Source: Bordetella ansorpii
GTDB lineage: Bacteria > Pseudomonadota > Gammaproteobacteria > Burkholderiales > Burkholderiaceae_B
Direction: 5' to 3'
NCBI RefSeq assembly: GCF_900078705.1
Contig: NZ_FKIF01000002.1
Location: 496,001 to 560,000, forward strand
DNA length: 64,000 bases
The notes under the pieces were generated by a model, which worked only from the letters and a program-made list of their open reading frames with translations, was not told the origin of the DNA and ran no database searches. The position numbers and the translations under genes are program-made. Of the stretch, positions 19,126-27,850 are shown in pieces; the first letter of the stretch is position 1; each line of letters starts with the position of its first letter.

Positions 19126-19407
19126 ATGAGCGAAACCCAAAACACCCAAGTTGCCAAGCGTCAACGTACGCTGGTCGGCAAGATCGTCAGCAACAAGATG
19201 GACAAGACCGTCGTCGTTCTGGTTGAACGCCGCGTCAAGCACCCCATCTACGGCAAGATCATCATGCGTTCGGCCAAGTACAAGGCGCACGACGAAACCA
19301 ACCAGTACAACGAAGGCGATACGGTCGAAATCGCCGAAGGCCGCCCGCTCTCGCGCTCCAAGGCGTGGTCGGTGGTGCGCCTGGTGGAAGCCGCCCGCAT
19401 CATCTGA
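19126..19407 (+). CDS. rpsQ: 30S ribosomal protein S17
   Basis: 93 aa OB-fold protein binding 16S rRNA early in assembly. [20 protein letters not shown] and [20 protein letters not shown] are typical. Start at ATG 19126, because a GTG at 19120 lies inside rpmC. Last gene of this block: two terminators follow instead of rplN. Confidence 0.96.
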   Translation: MSETQNTQVAKRQRTLVGKIVSNKMDKTVVVLVERRVKHPIYGKIIMRSAKYKAHDETNQYNEGDTVEIAEGRPLSRSKAWSVVRLVEAARII

Positions 19408-19458
19408 TGCAGGCGTGACGGCGGGGCGGTCACGCCCCGCGGTTTCCCCGCGTACGTC

Positions 19459-19490
19459 AAAAGCCAGAGGCGCCAAGCTTCTGGCTTTTT
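19459..19490 (+). terminator. Intrinsic terminator 1 after rpsQ
   Basis: Perfect 10-base arms, AAAAGCCAGA (19459-19468) and TCTGGCTTTT (19480-19489), around an 11-base loop, with the T-run completing the tract at 19490. Fifty-two bases upstream is a GC-rich segment (19413-19440) that can fold two mutually exclusive ways: GCGTGAC with GTCACGC, or GCGGGGCG with CGCCCCGC. Confidence 0.88.
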
Positions 19491-19498
19491 CATTTGCC

Positions 19499-19540
19499 GA
19501 ATCCCTGTCCCGCCACGCGCGGGATGGGGATTCTTCTTTT
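19499..19540 (+). terminator. Intrinsic terminator 2 after rpsQ
   Basis: Fifteen-base arms (19499-19513 and 19519-19533; GAATCCCTGTCCCGC on the left) pair throughout as RNA, with two G-U wobbles, around a CACGC loop. TTCTTTT follows (19534-19540). Together with terminator 1 it should stop nearly all S10-block transcription before the effector genes. Confidence 0.85.
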
Positions 19541-19669
19541 CGGGGCCATGTTCCCCGCCAGCCGGACAGGGGGGTGGCCTGGTCGGCGGCCAACAGGCCC
19601 GGGAACCCGCCCAGGGTTTCGGTTACTCACAGGAAAGCGGCAACCCGTCCGCTGGAATGGAGAGCCCCG

Positions 19670-20110
19670 ATGAATTCGATTTCCGCGATCGCGCAGGCCA
19701 TCGCCGAAGGCGCGGCGGCCCTGGCCCCCGGCCAGGAAGTCCACATGCCCGTGGATGAACACCGCATGGTCCGGCTGTTGCGCCGCACCGTGCCGTCCAC
19801 GCTCGGACTGTCCGTGGCCACGCTGGCCGTGGGCCGCACCGAGGAACAGCAGGCTGCCGCCCGCGAGGCGTTGCTGCGCGTGGGCGCCGATAGCCGCTTC
19901 ACCCTGGCATTTGCCGGCGGACTGGACGACGAAGGCCGGGATTGCCTCCTGGCGGAACTGGCCGAGCCGGTCGACGCCGCCACGGTCGAGCTCCTGCTCG
20001 ATCGGATGCTCGAACGCTGCGCGGCGCCCGCGCAGCGTTTCGACACGCCCGCGTCGGACGACGTCTCCCTGTCGCCGATCGACATGGCCGCTCGCTGGTT
20101 GCGAGTCTGA
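19670..20110 (+). CDS. Unrecognised 146-aa protein, first gene of the effector unit
   Basis: I do not recognise this family. 146 aa, no signal peptide, no membrane segment. The middle (PSTLGLSVATLAVGRTEEQQ..., SRFTLAFAGGLDDEGRDCLL) suggests an alternating alpha/beta fold and the sequence is acidic overall. Start at ATG 19670 with GGAG ten bases or so upstream. It ends 25 bases before the chaperone-like gene on the same strand, so the three genes to 22387 probably form one unit. A second chaperone or an accessory of the effector is a guess from size, acidity and position. Confidence 0.6.
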   Translation: MNSISAIAQAIAEGAAALAPGQEVHMPVDEHRMVRLLRRTVPSTLGLSVATLAVGRTEEQQAAAREALLRVGADSRFTLAFAGGLDDEGRDCLLAELAEPVDAATVELLLDRMLERCAAPAQRFDTPASDDVSLSPIDMAARWLRV

Positions 20111-20135
20111 GCACCGCCTTCCAAAGGAAAGACAG

Positions 20136-20603
20136 ATGCCGCAATTCGACGATCCCGATTTCCAGCGCCTGGCCGCCAGCCTGGGCGACGTGGCTCCCAC
20201 GTCCGCACGCAGCTTCGACCTGGTGTTCGACGACAACCTCTGCGTGACCGTATCCAGGCACCCCAGGCGAGCGGATGTCTGCGTCGACGTCTGGTGCCAT
20301 GACGTCTCGGCGTACGTCGGCGCGCCGCGCCGCGCCCTGGTCGATACGCTGTTGCTGCTCAACCGCACCGCGCAGGCCGGACAGCCTTTCCGCGTGGGTC
20401 TGGACAGCCGCGATTTCATCGTCGTGCACGCCAGCCAGGCCATGGACCGCCTCGAGGGCGGGGCCTTCGGCGCCTGGTTGACCTGGATGCTCGATCAGGG
20501 CCGGCGCATCCGCGAACTGGTTCGCACCATTGGCTTCGAGAACGGTCGCCTGACCTATGAACTGGCCGCCGCGCCGGCGGCCGCGCCCCAAGGAGACGAG
20601 TAA
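20136..20603 (+). CDS. Probable class I type III secretion chaperone (CesT/SpcU-like)
   Basis: 155 aa, with no signal peptide. The size, the order helix (1-15), strands (SFDLVFDDNLCVTVSR, ADVCVDVWCHDVSAY), helix (RRALVDTLLLLNRTAQ), strands (FRVGLDSRDFIVVHAS) and C-terminal helix, and the net acidity fit the CesT/SpcU chaperone group. These bind an unfolded N-terminal segment of one cognate effector. Its stop TAA (20601-20603) overlaps the patatin start by one base (TAATG), so the two are translationally coupled, as expected for a chaperone and its effector. In Pseudomonas the spcU chaperone gene lies downstream of exoU; here the order is reversed. Family call by fold pattern and context, not by a signature motif. 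Confidence 0.6.
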   Translation: MPQFDDPDFQRLAASLGDVAPTSARSFDLVFDDNLCVTVSRHPRRADVCVDVWCHDVSAYVGAPRRALVDTLLLLNRTAQAGQPFRVGLDSRDFIVVHASQAMDRLEGGAFGAWLTWMLDQGRRIRELVRTIGFENGRLTYELAAAPAAAPQGDE

Positions 20604-22387
20604 TGGTCACCGCACCTTTAGGCAATGTAGGCCACCTGTCGGCGCAATGGAACGACGCGGTCCAGCGCAGCGGCGAGACCCCCAAGGGCTTCGCCAGACT
20701 GGCGGGCATCTTCAGCACGCCGACCAGCAGCGCCACGCAACTGGTCAACACGCGTGAAGCGTTCAAGGGCTTCTTCCAGGCCCAGGTATCGCAGCTGGGG
20801 GCAGGCGTGCCCGGACACAGCAAGGCGGGCTTCGAGGTCCGCGCCCAGGAACTGTGCGCCTCGATCCTGGAAAACTCGCTGGACACCGCCATGCAGGAAG
20901 CCATCGCACGCGGCGATGGCCGGGTGCCCGACAAGGTGCTGCGCGAGGCCGTGTCCAAGGCCAACGCCCGCGCCCAGGAAGCCTTGCAGGAATTGCAGAT
21001 CCACGCCTCGCACGCGAGGCTCACGGTGGATCGCCAGGTGGACATCCGCCCGCAGGTGGTGCCGCGCTTCGGCCCGGGCCAGGAAGTGGTCGGTTTCAAC
21101 GTGATCAGGCAGGCCCCGCAGATCGAGAACCTGGTGTTCCGCGGCGGCGGCGCCAAGGGCATCGGCAATCCGGAGGCCCTGGTCGAGATGCAGGGCGCCG
21201 GCATGCTCAGCGGCTTGAAGCACCTGGTAGGGACGTCCGCCGGCGCGCTGACCGCGGTGTGCCTGTCCTGCGGGCAGGACGCGCATGCCTTCCAGGAGTT
21301 CTCCGCCTCGGTCGACATGAACGAACTGAAGGGCAAGCCGGAAGACTTCGAGACGCGCTATCCCATGGTCAACGTGAGTTGGCGCACGGGGTTCCATGCG
21401 GGACGCGCGCTCGAATTGCTGGACCAGACGTCGGCCAGTGGCGTGTCCCAGCACCTGAACAAGCACTGGGACCCGGCCGCCATGCGAGACAAGCTCGCCA
21501 GCCTGGGCGGCGAGCAGGAGATCGACAGCGCCATCGAACGCCTGGACCAGTTGCGCACCCAGGACTTCGATGACGATCGCACGGGCCAGATGGTCACGTT
21601 CAAGGACCTGCACCTGATGCACCTGCTGGCGCCCGCGCAGTTCAAGGAACTGACGCTGACGGGTTGGGACAACACCAACAAGCGGGAGACCTATTTCAAC
21701 GCGCAGAACACGCCGGACATGCCGGTGGCCGTCGCGGGGCGCATCTCCATGAGCATCCCGGTGTACTTCCGCTCCGTGGATTTCGATCCGGGCGACGGCA
21801 GCGGCACGCGCTCGTTCACGGATGGCGGCGTGGGCAGCAACATGCCCACCGAAGTCATCACGGACGGCCTGCAGGGGCGGGCACTGGAAGAGGCGCGGGC
21901 GCGAACCGCCTTGATGACGTTCGACGAGAACGGCAAGGCCTATACCGTGCTGCACCAGGAACCCGAAGGACCCGCGACGGGATTCGGCGCCTGGGCCAAG
22001 GCCAAGGCATCCGGCAACGCCCAACTCTCCGAGACGGGGCACCAGGACAGGACCAAGATCCACGAGGCGGGCTCGAATGCCTTCGTGATCTTCCACGGGG
22101 ACATCGGCACGTTCGATCTGGACGCGTCGCCCGAGCGAGTGCGCAAGGCGCAGACGCTGTCGACCCTGAAGACCCTGGAACAGATCGAGCAGCGCCGGGA
22201 TCAGGCCTACGCGACCGAGTTCGACAGCGCGCAGGATTGCTTCGCCGTGCTGACCGACCACGAGAAGCAGGCGTTGCGGGACGGCGGCGAACCTCATCCC
22301 GGCAACTATCCGCCCCACTACGAGACCGATCCGATCTACCGCTTCGAATTCGAGCTGTACGAACTGGCGCACAACGCAGCGGGCTGA
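20603..22387 (+). CDS. ExoU-like patatin phospholipase, putative type III effector
   Basis: 594 aa, no signal peptide. The patatin domain has all catalytic elements: oxyanion loop GGGAKG (181-186), nucleophile elbow GTSAG (210-214, Ser212) and the dyad aspartate in DGG (407-409, Asp407). These are the elements of ExoU of Pseudomonas aeruginosa, a phospholipase A2 injected into host cells. Residues 1-175 precede the domain, are helix-rich and would hold a secretion signal and chaperone site. The ~160 residues after the dyad would match the ExoU regulatory/membrane-targeting region in place, though I see no motif there. It is coupled to the chaperone-like gene at 20136. From memory an ExoU-like effector (AxoU) is reported in Achromobacter; identity cannot be tested here. 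No type III apparatus genes are in the window. The alternative is a non-secreted patatin lipase. Confidence 0.78.
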   Translation: MVTAPLGNVGHLSAQWNDAVQRSGETPKGFARLAGIFSTPTSSATQLVNTREAFKGFFQAQVSQLGAGVPGHSKAGFEVRAQELCASILENSLDTAMQEAIARGDGRVPDKVLREAVSKANARAQEALQELQIHASHARLTVDRQVDIRPQVVPRFGPGQEVVGFNVIRQAPQIENLVFRGGGAKGIGNPEALVEMQGAGMLSGLKHLVGTSAGALTAVCLSCGQDAHAFQEFSASVDMNELKGKPEDFETRYPMVNVSWRTGFHAGRALELLDQTSASGVSQHLNKHWDPAAMRDKLASLGGEQEIDSAIERLDQLRTQDFDDDRTGQMVTFKDLHLMHLLAPAQFKELTLTGWDNTNKRETYFNAQNTPDMPVAVAGRISMSIPVYFRSVDFDPGDGSGTRSFTDGGVGSNMPTEVITDGLQGRALEEARARTALMTFDENGKAYTVLHQEPEGPATGFGAWAKAKASGNAQLSETGHQDRTKIHEAGSNAFVIFHGDIGTFDLDASPERVRKAQTLSTLKTLEQIEQRRDQAYATEFDSAQDCFAVLTDHEKQALRDGGEPHPGNYPPHYETDPIYRFEFELYELAHNAAG

Positions 22388-22466
22388 TACTGCGCCGATC
22401 GTTCCGCGAGGGCCGCCCGCCGGCGCAGGGGCGTGGTTTCCAGGCGGAACGGTCGGCGGTCTGTGC

Positions 22467-24584
22467 TCAGCCGGCCGGCGAGGCAGGGATCACCACCGCG
22501 TCCAAGGCCAGTGCGCCGTGAGGCAGGGCCAGCAGCGGATTGATCTCCAGGGACTTCAACCTGCCGCGCTGGGCATCCGCCAGTCGCGACAGCCGTACCA
22601 GGGCCTCGGCCAGGGCATCCAGATCGCATGGCGGCGCCCCGCGCGCGCCCCGCAGCACGGCATAGCCCTTGATCTCGCGGATCATCGCCAGCGCCTCGCC
22701 GTGCCCGAATGGCGCCAGGCGGAAGCTGACATCTTTCAGCACTTCGACGAAGACGCCGCCCAGGCCGAACATCACCACCGGGCCGAACACGGGGTCGTCG
22801 TGGATGCCGGCAATGCACTCGACACCGGCCGGCGCCATCGGCGCCACCAGCACGCCATCGACGCGCGCTTGCGGAGCATGCTGGCGTACCGAGGCCAGGA
22901 TGCTGGCATGGGCCTGGCGCACGGCGGCCTCGCCGGACAACTTCAGCTTCACGCCCCCCACGTCGCTCTTGTGCACGATGTCGGCGGATACGATCTTCAG
23001 CACGACCGGCGCGTCGATGTCCGCCGCCGCCGCCGCCGCCGCGCCATCGGCATCGCCGACCAGCGTGCACGGCGTCGCGGGCAATCCTGCCTCGCGCAGC
23101 AACGCCATGGCCTGCACTTCGTTGTAGGAGGGCAGCAGGGTCTGGCCCTGCGATGCGGGCGCCTCCGATGCCGGACGGCCCGCGTCGTCCGTCCGTTCGT
23201 GGGCCAGCCCCGCAAGCGAGGCAATCGTGCGCACCGCCGCGCTCGGATCCGCGAACACCAGGCAGCCCAACTGCTCCAGCTCGCGGCGGCGCGCCGGGGG
23301 AAACAGCGCGCAGATCGCCAGCGGCACGTCGGGCCGGCTGGCCTGCAACTGCCGCGCGAAGTTCTCGAAGGTCGGCCACAGCTTCTCCGACGAGCCCGCC
23401 GCCGCCAGGAAAACCGCCAGCGCGTCGTAGCGACCGTCGGACAGCATGTCTTGCGCCGTGCTCAACAGCACGCCGGGTTCCGAGACGGCCTGTCCCGTCA
23501 CGTCGACCGGGTTGCGGCCGCTGGCAAACGGCACCTGCGCAAGCAGGCGGGCCTGCGCGTCGGCGGCGGGTTCCGGCAATACCAGGCCGGCGTCCGCGGC
23601 CTCGTCGGCCATCAACGCCCCCACCCCGCCCGATATGGTGAAGATGCCCAGGCGATTGCCGCGAGGGGGCTGCTTCCAGGTGTCCAGCGCATAGCCCAGA
23701 TTGAAGAATTCCTCGATGGTGCGGGCGCGCAGCACACCGTATTGCCGGAACAGCGCGTCGTAGACGGCATCGTCACCCGCCAGCGCGGCCGTGTGCGAGG
23801 CCGCCGCCTGCGCGCCGGCCTGGGTGCGGCCGATCTTCGTCACCACCACGGGCTTGCCGGCCGCGCGGGCGGACGCAAACGCGGCGCGCAGTTTGTCGCC
23901 GTCGCGGCAGCCTTCCATGTACGCCATGATGACGCGCGTGTCCGCGTCATCGGCCAGCCAGGCGATGCAGTCGGCCACGTCGATGTCGGCCTCGTTGCCC
24001 GTGCTGATCCAGTGCGACAGGCCCAGGCCGCGCTCGCGCGCCATGCTGTAGGCATAGGCGCCGAAGGCGCCGCTCTGCGACACCATGCCGATACCGCCGG
24101 GCGCCACGGCGCCGTTGGCGGGGGCGGGCGAGAAGGTGGCGTACACGTGCTTGCGCACGTTCATGAAGCCCAGGCAGTTCGGACCCAGCAGGCGGATGCC
24201 GCGTTCGCGGGCGGCCTGCGTCAGCGCGGCCTGCTGCGCGCGGCCCGCGTCGCCGGTCTCCGAGAATCCGGAGGTGAAGATCACCGCGCCCGCGATCTGG
24301 CCGGGCCGCGCTTGGGCCAGGGCCTGCGCGGCGTGGACGGCGGGCACGGCGAGGATGGCCAGGTCAATGGCATCGTCCACCGCCGACAGGCCGGCGAACG
24401 CAGGCAGTCCCTGGATCTCACCGGCACGCGGATTGATGGGCACGATACGGCCTGCGTAGCCATACTGCCGCAACAGCGTGACCGGCATCGCGCCGATCTT
24501 GCCGGGCGTGGCCGAGGCGCCCACGATGGCGATGCTGCGCGGGTCGAACAGACGGGAAAGCGAGGCGTCCAGGTGTGTGGTCAT
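22467..24584 (-). CDS. Acyl-CoA synthetase (ADP-forming type), fused subunits
   Basis: 705 aa. Forms or cleaves an acyl-CoA with ATP/ADP, or acts as a related CoA ligase. Order: CoA-binding Rossmann domain (LFDPRSIAIVGASATPGKIG, ~11-30), succinyl-CoA-ligase-like domain (LGPNCLGFMN; VSQSGAFGAYAY; SHTAALAGDD with the probable phospho-histidine), then a C-terminal ATP-grasp domain (VVLKIVSADIVHKSDVGGVKL). Last gene of the minus-strand cluster 29017-22467 and 20 bases after the oxidoreductase gene, so probably in its operon. The substrate cannot be read from sequence. Confidence 0.85.
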   Translation of the reverse strand: MTTHLDASLSRLFDPRSIAIVGASATPGKIGAMPVTLLRQYGYAGRIVPINPRAGEIQGLPAFAGLSAVDDAIDLAILAVPAVHAAQALAQARPGQIAGAVIFTSGFSETGDAGRAQQAALTQAARERGIRLLGPNCLGFMNVRKHVYATFSPAPANGAVAPGGIGMVSQSGAFGAYAYSMARERGLGLSHWISTGNEADIDVADCIAWLADDADTRVIMAYMEGCRDGDKLRAAFASARAAGKPVVVTKIGRTQAGAQAAASHTAALAGDDAVYDALFRQYGVLRARTIEEFFNLGYALDTWKQPPRGNRLGIFTISGGVGALMADEAADAGLVLPEPAADAQARLLAQVPFASGRNPVDVTGQAVSEPGVLLSTAQDMLSDGRYDALAVFLAAAGSSEKLWPTFENFARQLQASRPDVPLAICALFPPARRRELEQLGCLVFADPSAAVRTIASLAGLAHERTDDAGRPASEAPASQGQTLLPSYNEVQAMALLREAGLPATPCTLVGDADGAAAAAAADIDAPVVLKIVSADIVHKSDVGGVKLKLSGEAAVRQAHASILASVRQHAPQARVDGVLVAPMAPAGVECIAGIHDDPVFGPVVMFGLGGVFVEVLKDVSFRLAPFGHGEALAMIREIKGYAVLRGARGAPPCDLDALAEALVRLSRLADAQRGRLKSLEINPLLALPHGALALDAVVIPASPAG

Positions 24585-24604
24585 GGTTGCTGCGGAATCG
24601 AGGC

Positions 24605-25600
24605 TCAGGAGAAACGCACCACGGTGCGGCCGGTGCTGGCGCGGCCGAGCATCGCGGCCAGGGCTTGCGGCAGTTCAGGGGGATCGATGACGCGCGCGAT
24701 GCGGTCCAGGCGCGCGGGCCGGTAATCGGCGGCCAGGCGCGGCCACACCTCGCGGCGCAGCGGCATGGGGCTGTTGGCGTTGATGCCCAGCAGCTTCACG
24801 CCGCGCAGGATGAAGGGAATGACGGAGCCGGGCAGGTCCGATCCGCCCGCGTTGCCGAACGACGCGGCCACGCCGTCGGGCTTCAGGCCGGCCAGGGCGT
24901 GCGCCAGCAGGGCGCCGCCCACGGAATCGATCACCCCGGACCAGCGCGCGCTGGCCAGCGGCTTCACGCCGGCGGACAGATCGGGAGGCGGGATGACCTG
25001 GGCCGCGCCCAGGGCGCGCAGATAGGGCTCGGCGTCGCCCTTGCCCGTCATGGCGCATACGCTGTAGCCGCGCTGGCCGAGGATGTCGATGGCGATGCCG
25101 GCCACGCCGCCCGTGGCGCCCGTCACCAGTACCTCGCCCTGGTCGGGCCGCAATCCGCAATGTTCCATCCAGTGCAGCGACAGGGCTGCCGTGTAGCCGG
25201 CCGCGCCCAGCACCGCCGCGTCGCGCAGGCTGATGCCGGCGGGCAGGGGCAACACCCATTCATGCCGTACGCGCGCATACTCGGCATAGCCGCCGTCGGC
25301 GTCCACGCCGATGCCGAAGCCATGCACCACCACCTCCTGTCCCGGCGCGAGCGAAGGGTCGGCGCAATGCACGATGGTGCCGCTCAGATCGATGCCGCCG
25401 ATGCGCGGGTACTCGCGCACGATGCGGCCCTGTCCGGCCTGGGCCAGCGCATCCTTGTAGTTCAGGCCGGCATATGCCACCTTGATCAACGTGTCGCCCG
25501 GCGACAACTGGTCTTCGGACAGCGTGTCGAAGCGGCCCACGGGGGGCGCGCCCTCGGCGCCAGCATGCAATCGGTAGGCTTTGAAACGCGAGATCGCCAT
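24605..25600 (-). CDS. Medium-chain dehydrogenase/reductase, YhdH/AcuI (acryloyl-CoA reductase) type
   Basis: 331 aa. NADPH-dependent quinone-oxidoreductase-like fold: N-terminal GroES-like domain (GLNYKDALAQAGQG; YPRIGGIDLSGTIV) and a Rossmann domain with VLVTGATGGVAGIAIDIL. The segments PRIGGIDLSG and SFGNAGGSDLPGSVIPFILR are typical of the YhdH/AcuI branch, which reduces acryloyl-CoA or related enoyl-CoA. No zinc-site cysteines, as usual in this branch. Sits between an acyl-CoA dehydrogenase and a CoA ligase, which supports a CoA-thioester substrate. Confidence 0.82.
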   Translation of the reverse strand: MAISRFKAYRLHAGAEGAPPVGRFDTLSEDQLSPGDTLIKVAYAGLNYKDALAQAGQGRIVREYPRIGGIDLSGTIVHCADPSLAPGQEVVVHGFGIGVDADGGYAEYARVRHEWVLPLPAGISLRDAAVLGAAGYTAALSLHWMEHCGLRPDQGEVLVTGATGGVAGIAIDILGQRGYSVCAMTGKGDAEPYLRALGAAQVIPPPDLSAGVKPLASARWSGVIDSVGGALLAHALAGLKPDGVAASFGNAGGSDLPGSVIPFILRGVKLLGINANSPMPLRREVWPRLAADYRPARLDRIARVIDPPELPQALAAMLGRASTGRTVVRFS

Positions 25601-25621
25601 ACGGTTCTCCAGATGCGGTAT

Positions 25622-26782
25622 TCAGGACAGGAAGCGCCGCGCCAGCGTGGCGCGATGCAGTTCGTTGGCGCCGTCGTAGATGCGGAACGGACGAAGCTCC
25701 TGCCAGATCATCGATACGGGCGTGTCCTCGGACAGGCCTGAAGCCCCCATCATCTGTACGGCGCGGTCGGCCACGCGGTTCACGGTTTCCGAGACGAATA
25801 CCTTGGCCATGGCGCTGTGCTGCTTCACGGGCAGGCCCGCGTCCAGGCGGTCGGCGCACTCCAGCGTCATCAGGCGGCTGGCGTGCAGTTCGATGTGCGA
25901 GTCGGCCACCATGGCCTGGATCTGCTGCAGGTCCGCCAGCCGGGCCCCGAACGATCTGCGTTCCCGCACGTAGGCCTGCGCGGTTTCCAGGGCGCGGCGC
26001 GCGCGCCCGATGTAGCGCATGCAGTGCAGCAGGCGCGCCGGCTCCAGGCGCAGCTGCGCGTGCTGCAGGCCGCGGCCCGCTTCGCCCAGCACGGCGTCGT
26101 CGGGCACTTCGCAGTCCTGCAGCAGAATCTCGGCGTGGCCGCCGATCTGATAGCCGGTGACCATGCCGATGTCGCGCACGACGCGATAACCCGGCGTGTC
26201 CCGGGGCACCAGGAACAGCGTGGCGCCGCCTTCGGTCCTGGCCAGCACCAGCGCGAAATCGGCTGCCACGCCGCCGCTGATGAATTGCTTGTGGCCGTTC
26301 AATACCCAGCCCGCGCCACGCCTGACCGCATGCGTGCGCAGCATGGATGGATCGGAACCCGCGCCCGGCGCCGGTTCCGTCATCGCGAAGCAGGCGCGCT
26401 GCTGGCCGCTGGCCAGCGGCGCCAGGAAGCGCCGCTTCTGCTCGGGCGTTCCCAGTTTCAGCAGGGTCAGCATGTTGGGCTGGTCGGGCGCCGCGCAATG
26501 CAGCGCCGCCGGACCCAGGAAGCCGCGGCCTGCTTCCTCCAGCACGCGCGCCAACGCCTTCCAGCCCAGGCCCATGCCGCCCCATTCGCCTGGCAACTGC
26601 GGGGCGAACAGGCCGGCCTGGCGGGCGCGCCCGTGCAACTGCGCCACGCTGCGGTCCAGCGCGGCCACGTCGCGGGCGATGGCCGGCGACTCGGCGGGAA
26701 TGGCGACCTCGTCGACGAAGCGGCGCACGCGTGCGCACAGTTCGTCCACGCAGGCATCTTCCTGTCGGCAGGAGACATGCAT
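25622..26782 (-). CDS. Acyl-CoA dehydrogenase family protein
   Basis: 386 aa flavoprotein that would oxidise an acyl-CoA at the alpha-beta bond and pass electrons to ETF. Start ATG 26782 has AGGAG seven bases upstream. The FAD/substrate segments CFAMTEPAPGAGSDPS and NGHKQFISGG are clear, as is the C-terminal helical part with RSFGARLADLQQIQAMVAD and IYDGANELHRATLARR. It lies 17 bases after the Bug receptor gene. The cluster holds a second family member at 27851, so the two may act on different intermediates or form one enzyme. Confidence 0.87.
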   Translation of the reverse strand: MHVSCRQEDACVDELCARVRRFVDEVAIPAESPAIARDVAALDRSVAQLHGRARQAGLFAPQLPGEWGGMGLGWKALARVLEEAGRGFLGPAALHCAAPDQPNMLTLLKLGTPEQKRRFLAPLASGQQRACFAMTEPAPGAGSDPSMLRTHAVRRGAGWVLNGHKQFISGGVAADFALVLARTEGGATLFLVPRDTPGYRVVRDIGMVTGYQIGGHAEILLQDCEVPDDAVLGEAGRGLQHAQLRLEPARLLHCMRYIGRARRALETAQAYVRERRSFGARLADLQQIQAMVADSHIELHASRLMTLECADRLDAGLPVKQHSAMAKVFVSETVNRVADRAVQMMGASGLSEDTPVSMIWQELRPFRIYDGANELHRATLARRFLS

Positions 26783-26799
26783 GGCGGTCTCCTGCGCCG

Positions 26800-27783
26800 C
26801 TACTGGATGCGGGCGCCGGTCGACTTCACCAGCTTGCCCCACCACGCGGTTTCTTCCCTGATCTGCCGCGCGAACTCGGCGGGCGTGCTGCCCAGCGGTT
26901 CGGCGCCGAGTTCCTGCAGCCGCTTGCGCAGCTGCGGATCCTGCAACGCCTGCACGGCCGCGGCATGCACGCGCTCGACGATCCTGGGATCGGTGCCGGC
27001 AGGCGCCATCAGGCCTTTCCAGGCCATCACCACGAAGCCCTTCTGGCCCGCTTCCTCGAACGTCGGAATTTCGGGGGCGGCGGTGGCGCGCTTGTCGCTC
27101 GGCACGGCCAGGGCGCGCACCGTGCCGGCCTTCACTTGCGGCAACAGCGCGGGCATGTTGTCGATCATGAAGTCGATGTGGCCGGCCACCAGGTCGGTCA
27201 TGGCCGGGCCGGTGCCCTTGTACGGCACATGCTCCATCTGCAGGCCGGCCCGCTGTTTCAACAATTCGCCGGCCAGGTGCGCGGGGGACCCGTTGCCGGG
27301 CGAGCCGAACGACAGTTTGCCCTGGTGCTGGCGCGCGTATTGCAGGAACTCGGGCAGCGTCTTGGCCGGCAACGATTTGGTCACGACCATCAGGTTGTGC
27401 TCGAGTTCCAGGCAGGTGATGGGCGCCAGGTCCTTGGCCGGATCGAACGGCATGCCCGTGTAGAGGCTGGGATTGATCACCGTGGGGCCGGCCGCCGCCA
27501 GCAGCAGCGTGTAGCCATCGGGCGTGGCGCGTGCCACGAAGTCGCCGCCGATGTTGCCGCCCGCGCCGGGCTTGTTCTCGACGATGATGGGCTGGCCCAG
27601 GATGGGGTGCAGCGCCTCGGCCATCAGGCGGCCCAGGATGTCCGCCGAGCCGCCCGGCGCGAAGGGCACGATCAGCCGGATGGGCTTGTCGGGATAGGCC
27701 GCCGTTGCCGCCAGCGGCAGCGCGGCGCATGCGGCGGCCGTCGCCGCGGCGGCCAGCCATTTGCACAGGGATCGGGATAGCAT
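26800..27783 (-). CDS. Bug-family periplasmic substrate-binding protein (tripartite tricarboxylate type)
   Basis: 327 aa. Signal peptide of ~28 residues ending ATA-A. YPDKPIRLIVPFAPGGSADILGR and IIVENKPGAGGNIGGDFVARATPDGYTLLL are the hallmarks of Bug receptors, very abundant in Bordetella and relatives, which bind carboxylates in the periplasm. No TctA/TctB membrane partners lie nearby, so it is an orphan receptor. A strong ribosome site (AAAGGAG) precedes ATG 27783. Its place between acyl-CoA dehydrogenases suggests its ligand is the acid degraded by this cluster. Confidence 0.93.
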   Translation of the reverse strand: MLSRSLCKWLAAAATAAACAALPLAATAAYPDKPIRLIVPFAPGGSADILGRLMAEALHPILGQPIIVENKPGAGGNIGGDFVARATPDGYTLLLAAAGPTVINPSLYTGMPFDPAKDLAPITCLELEHNLMVVTKSLPAKTLPEFLQYARQHQGKLSFGSPGNGSPAHLAGELLKQRAGLQMEHVPYKGTGPAMTDLVAGHIDFMIDNMPALLPQVKAGTVRALAVPSDKRATAAPEIPTFEEAGQKGFVVMAWKGLMAPAGTDPRIVERVHAAAVQALQDPQLRKRLQELGAEPLGSTPAEFARQIREETAWWGKLVKSTGARIQ

Positions 27784-27850
27784 GGAGTTCTCCTTTGGGG
27801 ATAGGGGCCCGCGGCTTCTATGGCCTGGGTCCCCGTTGAGGGCCGGGGCC

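Noticed and set aside
22398-22452. CGTTCCGC and GCGGAACG between the patatin gene and the acyl-CoA synthetase gene
   Set aside because: Eight-base arms with a long loop and no T-run on either strand; not convincing as a terminator.
22518-24725. 735-codon plus-strand frame opposite the acyl-CoA synthetase
   Set aside because: Arg/Gln/His-rich without domains, antisense to a gene with all expected motifs.
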